Positions 18,320-27,013 of a DNA stretch of 44,638 nucleotides are shown piece after piece. A program made the position numbers and the translations under genes. Source of the stretch: an uncultured Bacteroidota bacterium. Lineage in GTDB: Bacteria; Bacteroidota; Bacteroidia; Flavobacteriales; Flavobacteriaceae. The stretch covers positions 1 to 44,638 of the forward strand of contig CAJXVU010000028.1 of assembly GCA_913062555.1 (NCBI GenBank). Direction: 5' to 3'. The notes under the pieces are model-generated. The model was not told the DNA's origin and searched no databases. It saw nothing but the letters and a program-made list of their open reading frames with translations. Numbering within the stretch: the first letter of the stretch is position 1; each line of letters begins with the position of its first letter.

Positions 18320-20245
18320 ATGAAGCGATTAATCTTATTGGCCCTAAACCTAGCTGTTGTTTTTTCTTACGGAAAATCTAACAAAACAACTAAAACACCG
18401 TCTCAAACGGCTTCTACATATTGGCAACAACATGTAGATTATAAAATGGAAATTGATATGAATGTAAATACATATCAATACAATGGTAAACAAACCCTTG
18501 TTTATACGAATAATTCCCCTGATGTTTTAAACAAAGTTTTTTATCATTTATACTTTAATGCCTTTCAGCCAGGAAGTGAAATGGATATAAGGTCCCGAAC
18601 GATTTTAGATCCCGACAGACGAGTAAAAGAAAGAATAAGTAGGCTTAAGCCTAATGAAATAGGTTATATCAAGGTTAATTCTCTTTTTCAAGATGGTAAA
18701 GCAATTTCTTATGAAACCGTTGGAACTATTCTTGAAGTTAAGTTAGCTCAACCAATCCAACCAGGCGCTTCCGTAACATTTACTATGGATTTTGACGGTC
18801 AAGTGCCCGTTCAAATTCGTCGTTCAGGAAGAAATAATAAAGAAGGTGTTGCCTTATCAATGGCACAATGGTACCCAAAATTGGCTGAATATGATTTTCA
18901 AGGATGGCATGCCGATCCTTATATTGCGAGAGAATTTCACGGTGTTTGGGGTGATTTTGATGTAAAAATAACCATTGATAAAGATTATGTTATTGGTGGA
19001 ACTGGTTATCTACAAAATCCAAATGAAATTGGTCATGGTTACCAAACTAAAAAAGTAAAAAAGAATAAAAAAGAAACAAATACTTGGCATTTCATTGCAC
19101 CAAATGTACATGACTTTATGTGGGCAGCAGATCCTGATTACGTACATGATAAATTACAAGTTCCTGATGGTCCAATGTTGCACTTCTTTTATAAAAACAA
19201 TCCTAAAATAAAAGATAACTGGAAACAATTACAGCCAAAAACTGCTGAATTAATGCAATACTTTAGTGCTAATGTTGGGAAATATCCATACAAACAGTAT
19301 TCTGTAATTCAAGGTGGTGATGGTGGTATGGAATACGCCATGTCAACACTTATTACTGGGGGACGTAGTTTAGGTAGCCTAATTGGAGTAACATCACACG
19401 AGATGGCTCATACCTGGTTTCAATTTTTATTAGCTAGTAATGAAGCGAAACACGAATGGATGGACGAAGGCTTTGCAAGCTACATTAGTGGTTTAGCAAT
19501 GAATAAAATCATGGACAGAAAAAGCGCGCATCCAACTGAAAGTGCATATAAAAGCTATATTAAATTAGCCCTTTCCGGAAAAGAACAACCCTTAACGACG
19601 CATGCCGATCGCTATGAATATAATGGTTCCTATGGAACCTCTGCTTATAGTAAAGGCTCTGTGTTTTTAGCGCAATTAGGCTATGTAATTGGTAAGGAAA
19701 ATTTAAAAGAAACAATTAAAAAGTACTATAACGATTTTCATTTTAAGCACCCTACGCCAAATGATATCATTCGCTCTGCAGAAAAAGTGTCTGGTTTAGA
19801 ATTGGATTGGTATCTTATGGATTTCGGGCAAACTACAAATACTATTGATTACGGTGTTAGAGGTGTTGGTGGCAGAGGAGAAACCACTATTGTGAGTTTA
19901 CAACGTGTAGGGCTTATGCCTATGCCTATTGATATTGAAGTTGAATATATTGACGGCTCAAAAGAACAGTTTTATATTCCACTACAAATGATGCGTGGGG
20001 AAAAACCAAATGCATCATCAACAACTGTTTTGAAAGACTGGGCGTGGACAAGTCCTTCATATAGGTTTACAATTAATAAGTCTAAACAAAACATAAGGTC
20101 GGTAACTATTGATTCAAAAAATATGATGGCCGATATTAATAAATACAATAATGTGGTTCATGTAACGGCTCAAGTGGTAAAAGCTAAAGAAATAGTGAAA
20201 ACCTCTAAAGTAAAGACAACAAAGGCACCTAAGTCACTTCATTAA
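18320..20245 (+). CDS. M1 family metallopeptidase
   Basis: A 641-residue exported zinc aminopeptidase of the M1 family. A signal peptide covers about residues 1-18. The zinc site is HEMAH (360-364) with the third ligand Glu383 in WMDEGFAS, exactly the HExxH-x18-E spacing. GGMEYAMSTLI just before it replaces the usual GAMEN exopeptidase motif, as is common in bacterial M1 relatives. The N-terminal beta domain precedes it, and after the catalytic domain comes a beta-sandwich tail with a basic end. It has its own promoter box (18305-18312) and a strong terminator (20272-20316). Confidence 0.94.
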   Translation: MKRLILLALNLAVVFSYGKSNKTTKTPSQTASTYWQQHVDYKMEIDMNVNTYQYNGKQTLVYTNNSPDVLNKVFYHLYFNAFQPGSEMDIRSRTILDPDRRVKERISRLKPNEIGYIKVNSLFQDGKAISYETVGTILEVKLAQPIQPGASVTFTMDFDGQVPVQIRRSGRNNKEGVALSMAQWYPKLAEYDFQGWHADPYIAREFHGVWGDFDVKITIDKDYVIGGTGYLQNPNEIGHGYQTKKVKKNKKETNTWHFIAPNVHDFMWAADPDYVHDKLQVPDGPMLHFFYKNNPKIKDNWKQLQPKTAELMQYFSANVGKYPYKQYSVIQGGDGGMEYAMSTLITGGRSLGSLIGVTSHEMAHTWFQFLLASNEAKHEWMDEGFASYISGLAMNKIMDRKSAHPTESAYKSYIKLALSGKEQPLTTHADRYEYNGSYGTSAYSKGSVFLAQLGYVIGKENLKETIKKYYNDFHFKHPTPNDIIRSAEKVSGLELDWYLMDFGQTTNTIDYGVRGVGGRGETTIVSLQRVGLMPMPIDIEVEYIDGSKEQFYIPLQMMRGEKPNASSTTVLKDWAWTSPSYRFTINKSKQNIRSVTIDSKNMMADINKYNNVVHVTAQVVKAKEIVKTSKVKTTKAPKSLH

Positions 20246-20271
20246 AAAAGAACTTCATTTTTTAAAAAATC

Positions 20272-20316
20272 AATCTCATTAATAGGTTTTATAATCTATT
20301 AATGAGATTTTTTTTG
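20272..20316 (+). terminator. intrinsic terminator after the M1 peptidase gene
   Basis: A perfect 14-bp stem (AATCTCATTAATAG with CTATTAATGAGATT, loop 20286-20295) runs straight into a T run at 20308-20315. The last bases TTG (20314-20316) double as the -33 box of rnpA, so termination and the next promoter overlap. Confidence 0.9.
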
Positions 20317-20342
20317 TTATTTAATCAAGGGCATTATCTTTG
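20314..20342 (+). promoter_or_regulatory. promoter of rnpA (TTG-N18-TATCTTTG)
   Basis: The best promoter in the window: TTG at 20314-20316, 18 bases, then TATCTTTG at 20335-20342, matching the Bacteroidetes consensus TTG-N17-19-TAnnTTTG. Transcription should begin at about 20346-20349, i.e. at or just before the ATG at 20349. It serves rnpA and probably the S41 protease. Confidence 0.75.
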
Positions 20343-20348
20343 ACTTAT

Positions 20349-20726
20349 ATGAACCGAACATATAATAAAACAGAAAAACTTAAAAGTAAAAAACTCATAG
20401 ACAAAATGTTTGTAGAGGGTAAATCTGTTTCTGCATTTCCTTTGCGATTGGTTTTCTTAGAAACTGACAAAAAAAATGGTGAAAATATTAAAACAGGAGT
20501 CTCAGTTAGTAAGCGTAATTTTAAAAATGCTGTAGATAGAAATAGAGTAAAACGATTATTGCGAGAGACTTATAGACTGCATAAGGACACATATTTTAAC
20601 AACATTACAACACAATATGCGTTTATGATTTTGTACATTGGAAAAGAAAAGCCAACACTTACTCATTTAGAAACCAAAATGAAATCATTATTCGAAAAAT
20701 TTCACAAATCTGTTTCTAATAATTAA
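20349..20726 (+). CDS. rnpA: ribonuclease P protein component
   Basis: The protein subunit of RNase P, which helps the catalytic RNA bind and cleave pre-tRNA 5' ends. With the ATG at 20349 it has 125 residues beginning MNRTYNKTEKLKSKKLIDKMF. The signature SKRNFKNAVDRNRVKRLLRETYR, with the RNA-binding RNRVKR, is intact. The frame stays open back to a TTG at 20340, but that TTG is part of the promoter box TATCTTTG, so it cannot be the start. rpmH is not upstream. The S41 protease begins 10 bases after the stop, so the two form an operon. Confidence 0.95.
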   Translation: MNRTYNKTEKLKSKKLIDKMFVEGKSVSAFPLRLVFLETDKKNGENIKTGVSVSKRNFKNAVDRNRVKRLLRETYRLHKDTYFNNITTQYAFMILYIGKEKPTLTHLETKMKSLFEKFHKSVSNN

Positions 20727-20736
20727 AATTATTGTG

Positions 20737-22371
20737 ATGAAAAACATATTAAAAAAGAAAATTATTATTCCCATTTTAGCAATAACTGTGTTTTTTACAA
20801 CTGCAGCTTTCAAAAGTGATTTTTTTGAAATAGCTAAACAAATAGAGATCTTCACAACACTTTTTAAAGAACTCAACATGAACTATGTTGATGAAACGAA
20901 TCCTGGAGATTTAATGGATACAGCTATTAAAAACATGCTCAAAGACTTGGATCCATACACTGTATTTATGAATGAGCAGGATGTAGAAGCTGCAAGAATT
21001 AATAATATAGGAGATTATACAGGTATTGGGGCAAGTATAAAAACAAGTAAAGATCATCTATTAGTTATTGAGCCCTACAAAGACTATCCAGCTGATAAAG
21101 CCGGATTAAAAGCTGGAGATAAAATAATTAAAGTTGAGGCTATTGTCGTGTCAAGTTTTAAAGAAAACGCGGGCGATTTATTAAGAGGCGCGGCGGGGTC
21201 AAAGGTTAATGTCACCTATTTGCGCCAAGGAAAAACATTTACTGCAGACATTACACGTCAAGAAGTAGAAGTAAATGCTGTAACGCTTTTTGATATGGTT
21301 AATGATAATACTGGATATATTGCCCTTACCAAATTTAATAGCAAAGCCTCTAAAGAAACCTCCAATGCTTTATTAGAATTAAAAGCTGATGGCGCAAAAA
21401 AAATTATTCTAGATTTAAGAGGTAACCCTGGTGGTTTACTTCGAGAAGCTATAAATATTGTTAATATTTTCGTGCCAAAAGGACAGCTTGTAGTAACCAC
21501 AAAGTCAAAAGTTGAAAAATATAACAAAACATATTTCACTCAAAACCAACCCCTTGATACTCAAATACCTTTAATTGTTTTAATAGATGGAGGTAGTGCC
21601 TCAGCAAGTGAAATAGTTTCAGGTTCTTTACAAGACTTAGATCGTGCCGTAATCATTGGTTCTCGAAGTTTTGGGAAAGGCCTTGTACAAAGGCCTAAGT
21701 CTTTAACTTATGGCGCACAACTCAAAGTTACTATCTCTAGATATTATACCCCTTCAGGACGCTGTATTCAAGCATTAGATTACTGGAATAGAGACACCGA
21801 AGGTAATGCAGTACGTGTAAAAAAAGAAAACTTTAATGAGTTCAAAACAAAAAATGGTCGCTCTGTATTTGATGGAGGTGGCGTACAACCAGATGTTGAA
21901 ATTGCCCTTTCTAAGCCTTCCACGATTACCAAAGCAATAATTAATGATGACTATATTTTTAATTTTGCAACAGACTATTATTATAAAAATTCTGTATCAA
22001 ATTTAAAATCGTTTAAACTTACAAATACCGATTTTAGAAATTTTAAATCTTATTTAAAATCTAACAATTTCGATTTTGAAACGAAAACTGAAAAAGCGCT
22101 TGAACAAGCGATGGAAGTTGCTAGTGATGAAGCATTGATGGAGAGTTTGTCTAATGATTATAATAAGCTCCTTTCTAATCTTAATGCCTTAAAGAGTAAA
22201 GCCATTGATACTAATGAAAAACAGCTAACGTCTTTAATAGAAAACGAAATCGTTAAACGTTATTTTTATAGAGAAGGATTATATGAATTTTATCTAGCTA
22301 ACAATACTGAAATTAAAAGGGCTACAGAAATTTTATCCAACCTTAATAAATATAATAGTTACTTAAAATAA
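20737..22371 (+). CDS. S41 family C-terminal processing peptidase with PDZ domain
   Basis: A tail-specific (CtpA/Prc-like) serine protease of 544 residues from the ATG at 20737; a GTG one codon upstream is less likely. An N-terminal signal/anchor is followed by a PDZ domain (about 105-180, DYPADKAGLKAGDKIIKVEA) and the S41 catalytic domain. The Ser-Lys dyad is seen as Ser289 in GGSASASEIVSG and Lys314 in SFGKGLVQ, with DLRGNPGGLL earlier. A C-terminal helical region of about 130 residues follows. It would cleave proteins in the periplasm from their C-termini. Cotranscription with rnpA is suggested by the 10-base gap. Confidence 0.93.
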   Translation: MKNILKKKIIIPILAITVFFTTAAFKSDFFEIAKQIEIFTTLFKELNMNYVDETNPGDLMDTAIKNMLKDLDPYTVFMNEQDVEAARINNIGDYTGIGASIKTSKDHLLVIEPYKDYPADKAGLKAGDKIIKVEAIVVSSFKENAGDLLRGAAGSKVNVTYLRQGKTFTADITRQEVEVNAVTLFDMVNDNTGYIALTKFNSKASKETSNALLELKADGAKKIILDLRGNPGGLLREAINIVNIFVPKGQLVVTTKSKVEKYNKTYFTQNQPLDTQIPLIVLIDGGSASASEIVSGSLQDLDRAVIIGSRSFGKGLVQRPKSLTYGAQLKVTISRYYTPSGRCIQALDYWNRDTEGNAVRVKKENFNEFKTKNGRSVFDGGGVQPDVEIALSKPSTITKAIINDDYIFNFATDYYYKNSVSNLKSFKLTNTDFRNFKSYLKSNNFDFETKTEKALEQAMEVASDEALMESLSNDYNKLLSNLNALKSKAIDTNEKQLTSLIENEIVKRYFYREGLYEFYLANNTEIKRATEILSNLNKYNSYLK

Positions 22372-22415
22372 TATTATATAATTTTCAGCGTATTAAAATA
22401 CTTAAAATCTAATTT

Positions 22416-22443
22416 TTGGGTTATATTTATATACCTAATTTAG
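22416..22443 (+). promoter_or_regulatory. probable promoter of the tandem-OmpA gene
   Basis: TTG at 22416-22418, 17 bases, then TAATTTAG at 22436-22443, one mismatch from TAnnTTTG. The GTG start of the downstream gene is at 22466. Confidence 0.4.
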
Positions 22444-22465
22444 AAGCCTTTTAAGAATAACCAAA

Positions 22466-23305
22466 GTGAAAAAGATACTTCTTATATTTCTATGCTGCAC
22501 AGGCTTTGTGTTTTCTCAAACTGAGTTGACACACGAAGTGTACTTTGATACAGATGAATTTGTAGTACCATTAACTGAGCAAAATCGCCTTCTATTATTC
22601 ATTAGGAACCTTGAAAAAAATAATATTGAAAAAATTTCTATTTATGGATTTTGTGACGATGTAGGTAGTGATTCATATAATCTCAAACTTTCACAACAGC
22701 GTGCTAATGCTATAAAAACTATATTTTCTGAATATGAAATAGATGGTTCTATTATTAAAAACGTCGACGGAAAAGGAGAGGTATTACTTAAAATTATAAA
22801 TACAAAAGATGCTAATATTATTCGTGGTCTAAATAGAAAAGTTGAAATAATTGCATCTATAAATATCCCTAAAATTGAGGAAGAAAAAACATCAGAATTA
22901 AAAGAAGTTGTCGATCTTTTAAAAGGTGATTTATCTATTGGCGATACTATTATTTTAGAAAATATTTTATTTGAAACTGGTCATAGTAATGTCCTTCCTG
23001 AATCTGAGAAAACTCTTGAAAATATTGCTAATATTTTAAAAGATCGCAAAGATATTTCTTTTACTATTCAAGGCCATGTTTGTTGCACAAAATATGCAAG
23101 AGATGCCGTAGATAGAAAAACTAAAAAACGTAACCTGTCAGTGGCTAGGGCAAGATATATATATTTTTATCTCTCTAAAAAAGGGGTTAATAAAAAACGA
23201 ATGAAATATGTCGGTATGAGACGTAAATTTCCCTTAGGTGGAGAAGCTAAATTTGATAGACGTGTTGAAATTTTAATCACTAATATCAATTCAAATAAAA
23301 AGTAA
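22466..23305 (+). CDS. OmpA-family protein with two tandem OmpA-like domains
   Basis: A 279-residue exported protein starting with GTG at 22466, which directly begins a signal peptide (MKKILLIFLCCTGFVFSQ). Two peptidoglycan-associated OmpA-like domains follow, about 25-130 and 165-276. The first has GFCDDVGSDSYNLKLSQQRA, keeping the Asp and Arg that bind diaminopimelate in OmpA. The second has GHVCCTKYARDAVDRKTKKRNLSVARA, in which the Asp position is lost to Cys/Thr and a basic insertion appears, so it may not bind peptidoglycan in the same way. There is no N-terminal barrel, so the protein is probably periplasmic. It converges on the GNAT gene with a single base between the stops. Confidence 0.82.
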   Translation: MKKILLIFLCCTGFVFSQTELTHEVYFDTDEFVVPLTEQNRLLLFIRNLEKNNIEKISIYGFCDDVGSDSYNLKLSQQRANAIKTIFSEYEIDGSIIKNVDGKGEVLLKIINTKDANIIRGLNRKVEIIASINIPKIEEEKTSELKEVVDLLKGDLSIGDTIILENILFETGHSNVLPESEKTLENIANILKDRKDISFTIQGHVCCTKYARDAVDRKTKKRNLSVARARYIYFYLSKKGVNKKRMKYVGMRRKFPLGGEAKFDRRVEILITNINSNKK

Positions 23306-23306
23306 A

Positions 23307-23750
23307 TTATTCCTTAATCATGGCGATATGTGGAATATCATCTTCCATATACTCCTCACCTACTTCTTTAAAGCCTAAGTTATTATAAAACTTTTTTAAA
23401 TATAGCTGTGCTGAAAGTTTAATAGTACTTGTATTATATTTCACTTTTATAGCTTTGATAGAGGCTTCCATAATATCATATCCATATTTATGTTCTCTTT
23501 CTGATTCAGCTACTACTACTCTACCAATACTAGCCTCATTAAAATAATGACCTGGTCCAAAAATTCTTGTATAAGCCACAACCTTATTACTTTTAATACC
23601 TAAAACATGTAGAGCCTTTTTATCTTTTCCATCAACATCCTGATACACACAATCTTGCTCCACAACAAAAACAGCACAACGTAATTGAAGTACATCATAC
23701 AATTCTGTATTTGTTAATTCATTAAATGTTTTAGTATATAATGCTATCAT
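23307..23750 (-). CDS. GNAT family N-acetyltransferase, ElaA-like
   Basis: A 147-residue GNAT-fold protein. The N-terminus TFNELTNTELYDVLQLRCAVFVVEQDCVYQDVDGKD is characteristic of the ElaA group, and IGRVVVAESEREHKYGYDIMEASI provides the acetyl-CoA-binding motif A, though the usual glycine-rich loop is degenerate (REHKYG). LYLKKFYNNLGFKEVGEEYMEDDIPHIAM is the usual C-terminal motif. The substrate is unknown. It lies 36 bases downstream of rpiB on the same strand and may be read from the same promoter. Confidence 0.87.
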   Translation of the reverse strand: MIALYTKTFNELTNTELYDVLQLRCAVFVVEQDCVYQDVDGKDKKALHVLGIKSNKVVAYTRIFGPGHYFNEASIGRVVVAESEREHKYGYDIMEASIKAIKVKYNTSTIKLSAQLYLKKFYNNLGFKEVGEEYMEDDIPHIAMIKE

Positions 23751-23786
23751 TTCTTAAAGAAGACTAACTCAATGAAAATTTAATTA

Positions 23787-24221
23787 TTAACAAGAAATAG
23801 AAATTTTATCTACTCTATTCTGATGCCTACCACCTTCAAACGGCGTTTCTAAAAAAGTATTTACCATTTGTAAAGCCTGAGGTATTGAGGTATACCGAGC
23901 AGGAATACATAATACATTAGCATTATTATGTTGTCTAATTAACTCAACAATTTCCTTTGTCCAACATAAACCAGCGCGAACTTCCCGATATTTATTAGCA
24001 GTCATGGCCACACCATTAGCACTACCACAAATTAATATCCCAAAATCGGCCACATTCGATTTGATATCTTGAGCTACAGGATGTACAAAATCAGGATAAT
24101 CGACGCTATCATTAGCATCCGTACCATAATTTTTTACCTTAATACCTTTAGATTCAAGTAATTTAACTATTTCGAATTTATAATCTGTACCAGCGTGATC
24201 ATTACCTATTGAAATTTTCAT
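23787..24221 (-). CDS. rpiB: ribose 5-phosphate isomerase B
   Basis: A 144-residue RpiB that interconverts ribose 5-phosphate and ribulose 5-phosphate in the pentose phosphate pathway. The start MKISIGNDHAGTDYKFEIV has the phosphate-binding DHAG; the catalytic Cys65 lies in ILICGSANGV and His98 in IRQHNNANVLCIPAR, both at the numbering usual for the family. Normal length. The 548-base AT-rich gap lies upstream, between it and rnr on the opposite strand, so its promoter must be in that gap; I did not find a perfect -7 box. Confidence 0.95.
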   Translation of the reverse strand: MKISIGNDHAGTDYKFEIVKLLESKGIKVKNYGTDANDSVDYPDFVHPVAQDIKSNVADFGILICGSANGVAMTANKYREVRAGLCWTKEIVELIRQHNNANVLCIPARYTSIPQALQMVNTFLETPFEGGRHQNRVDKISISC

Positions 24222-24769
24222 TCTTTATATAATTGTTTAGAGGGTATAAAATTACAAAATAAAGTGAAACCTAATTTTTATTGTGAATTACTTTATTAAT
24301 TAGATGTTAATATCTAATTGTTATTTTTCACAACTTATTTTTGTTATTTATATATTTTTTTCCATACAAGAATTTATATTTAAAAACCAAATCTTTTTAT
24401 AGAAAACAATTGAAATGTTATGAGTTAATATTATCTATATGTTAACATTAAAATCTAATATTTTTATTAAAAATCACTTGTTAACTATCCTTTTTAATAA
24501 CTGTTAATAGTTATAAATAAAAGCTTAAAAATAAAGTAATTAACCTATTGATAACTTGTTAATAGTACTATATAAAAGGTAAATAAACTATTTTCAAAGT
24601 AAAATTCAACAAAGTTATACTAGCTATTAACACACTATAATAACCATCATTTTTTTTAAATTTTTAAAAAGATAAATGTTATTATAATATTAAATGTGAA
24701 TAAACTTATTATTAAGCCATTATAAATTAAATTTATTAAATGTAGATTTGTCTTAATAGAAAAAAGAAG
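24222..24769. other. oriC: 548-base AT-rich gene-free region; candidate replication origin
   Basis: The only gene-free stretch over 500 bases. It is almost all A+T and filled with a repeated motif: TGTTAATAG at 24502-24510, 24557-24565 and inverted at 24624-24632, with variants TGTTAATAT (24305-24313), AGTTAATAT (24423-24431), TGTTAACAT (24440-24448) and TGTTAACTA (24479-24487). DnaA-box-like 9-mers fit TTWTNCACA: TTTTTCACA at 24324-24332, TTATTCACA on the minus strand at 24695-24703, and one with a mismatch at 24282-24290. A very AT-rich tail follows (24640-24740). There is no credible ORF. Origin function is inferred, also from the nearby parS sites, rnpA and mnmG; regulatory DNA for rpiB and rnr is the alternative. 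Confidence 0.4.
24743..24750 (+). promoter_or_regulatory. -7 promoter box of rnr
   Basis: TAGATTTG matches TAnnTTTG and ends 19 bases before the ATG at 24770. A -33 TTG is not seen. Confidence 0.45.
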
Positions 24770-26956
24770 ATGACAAGAAAGAAGAAAAAACGCTCTAATA
24801 AAATAGAGAATCTTACCAATAGTATTTTCGAAATACTAAAATCAGATAGAACTAAATCATTTAATTATAAACAAATAGCAGCTAAGCTCGGTGTAAATGA
24901 TGCCAGTAGCCGAAATCAAATAATTAAAACATTACAACGCTTAAAGGCTAATCAAGAAATTGAGGAAATAGATAGAGGAAAATTTAAAGCTATAATCTCT
25001 ACAGAATACCATACTGGTATATTAGATGTGTCTGCTAGAGGATCTGGATACGTAATTTGTGATGATTTTGAAGACGATATATATGTAGCTTCAAATAATA
25101 TAAATAAGGCTTTAAATGGAGATGAAGTTGAGATTTATGTATACAAACGTCGTAAACGAGGTAAGTTAGAAGGCGAGATTACTAAAATAATTAAACGCGA
25201 ACGAACAGAATATGTGGGTATTATTCAAATTCATAAAAGTTATGCTTTTGTAATTGCCGATAGTACTAAAATGTATAAAGATATTTTTGTACCAATAAAT
25301 AAAATTAATAAGGCTGACGATGGCGATAAAGTCTTGGTAAAGCTCGAGGATTGGCCTGAAAAAGCAGATTCTCCATATGGAAAAATACTAAAAGTATTAG
25401 GAAGACCAGGAGAGCATAACACTGAGATTCATTCTATTTTAGCAGAATTTGGATTGCCTTATGAATTTCCAAATGAAGTTGAAGTATTTGCTAATGAAAT
25501 AAATACTGAAATAAATGAGGATGAAATAAAAAAACGTCGGGATATGCGCGATGTTTTAACCTTTACTATAGATCCAAAAGATGCTAAAGATTTTGATGAT
25601 GCTTTATCATTTCAAAAGTTGAAAAATGGTAATTATGAAATAGGAATTCATATTGCTGATGTGTCTCATTATGTCAAAGAAAACACGATTCTTGATGATG
25701 AAGCTTACGAACGTGCAACATCGGTATATCTTGTGGATCGGGTGGTACCAATGTTGCCTGAAATTTTATCAAATAATGCGTGTTCCTTACGACCACATGA
25801 AGAAAAATTTACTTTTTCAGCGGTGTTTGAAATTAATAATAAATCGGAAATAATAGATAGATGGTTTGGACGTACTGTAACTTATAGTGATGCTCGTTTT
25901 GCTTATGAAGAAGCTCAGGAAATAATTGAAACTAAAAACAATAATATATCTAAAGAAATTTCAATTAATGGAAAAGCTTATAAAGCAGATCAAGCTATTG
26001 CTGATGCTATTTTAAAATTAGATGAATTAGCTAAAATTATGCGTGTAAAGCGTATGAAAGATGGTGCAATTTCATTTGATAAAGTAGAAGTGAAGTTCAA
26101 TTTAGATGAAACTAGTAATCCAACTGGTGTTTATTTTAAAACTAGTAAAGATGCTAATAAGCTTATTGAAGAGTTTATGTTATTAGCCAATAGAGAAGTG
26201 GCTAAATTTATTGGACAACAAAGCCCTAAAAAAACATTTGTTTATCGTGTTCACGATGAGCCAAATGACGAAAAATTAGCGGCATTACAAAATATTGTCT
26301 CCCGTTTTGGTTATAAATTAAATTTTACAGACCGACAGACTACCACAAAATCTTTAAATAATTTATTAAAAGACGTCAATGGTACTAAAGAGCAAAATTT
26401 AGTAGATACCCTTGCTATACGCACAATGAGTAAGGCAGAATATACTACTAATAATATTGGGCATTATGGATTAGCATTTAATTATTACAGTCACTTTACT
26501 TCGCCAATACGGCGTTATCCAGATGTAATGACACATCGTTTATTGCAATATTATTTGGATGGAAACAAATCGGCTAATGAAGATGCTTTCGAAGAAAAAT
26601 GTATGCATTCTTCAAAAATGGAAAATTTAGCAACCAAAGCAGAACGGAATTCTATTAAATACATGCAGGTGAAATTTATGCAGGATCATAAAGACCAAGA
26701 ATTTGTAGGTGTTATTTCTGGAGTGACAGATTGGGGTATTTATGTAGAAATTGTGGAAAATAAATGTGAAGGAATGGTGAGAATTAGAGATATAAAGGAT
26801 GATTATTATCGTTTTGATCAGGATGAATATGCTTTAATTGGTGAAAAAACTAAAAACGTATATCAATTAGGTGATGAGGTGATTGTAAAAGTAAAACAAG
26901 CCGACTTAGTAAGAAAACACCTAGATTTTACGTTATTAGGTAAAAATGAGGCATAG
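24770..26956 (+). CDS. rnr: ribonuclease R
   Basis: A 728-residue 3'-to-5' exoribonuclease of the RNase II/R family, which degrades structured RNA and takes part in rRNA quality control. A basic N-terminus with a helix-turn-helix (about 25-65) is followed by cold-shock domains (about 75-230), the RNB catalytic domain with TIDPKDAKDFDDAL (about 267-280, the Mg2+-binding Asp cluster) and HYGLAFNYYSHFTSPIRRYPDVMTHR, and a C-terminal S1 domain (GVISGVTDWGIYVEI). The order of domains and length are normal for RNase R rather than RNase II. It starts 20 bases after its promoter box and is preceded by the AT-rich gap. Confidence 0.97.
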   Translation: MTRKKKKRSNKIENLTNSIFEILKSDRTKSFNYKQIAAKLGVNDASSRNQIIKTLQRLKANQEIEEIDRGKFKAIISTEYHTGILDVSARGSGYVICDDFEDDIYVASNNINKALNGDEVEIYVYKRRKRGKLEGEITKIIKRERTEYVGIIQIHKSYAFVIADSTKMYKDIFVPINKINKADDGDKVLVKLEDWPEKADSPYGKILKVLGRPGEHNTEIHSILAEFGLPYEFPNEVEVFANEINTEINEDEIKKRRDMRDVLTFTIDPKDAKDFDDALSFQKLKNGNYEIGIHIADVSHYVKENTILDDEAYERATSVYLVDRVVPMLPEILSNNACSLRPHEEKFTFSAVFEINNKSEIIDRWFGRTVTYSDARFAYEEAQEIIETKNNNISKEISINGKAYKADQAIADAILKLDELAKIMRVKRMKDGAISFDKVEVKFNLDETSNPTGVYFKTSKDANKLIEEFMLLANREVAKFIGQQSPKKTFVYRVHDEPNDEKLAALQNIVSRFGYKLNFTDRQTTTKSLNNLLKDVNGTKEQNLVDTLAIRTMSKAEYTTNNIGHYGLAFNYYSHFTSPIRRYPDVMTHRLLQYYLDGNKSANEDAFEEKCMHSSKMENLATKAERNSIKYMQVKFMQDHKDQEFVGVISGVTDWGIYVEIVENKCEGMVRIRDIKDDYYRFDQDEYALIGEKTKNVYQLGDEVIVKVKQADLVRKHLDFTLLGKNEA

Positions 26957-27013
26957 TTATTGCTTTTCATTCTAAAATAATTTTTTATCAATCATTAAAT
27001 TAAAATTTAAATT

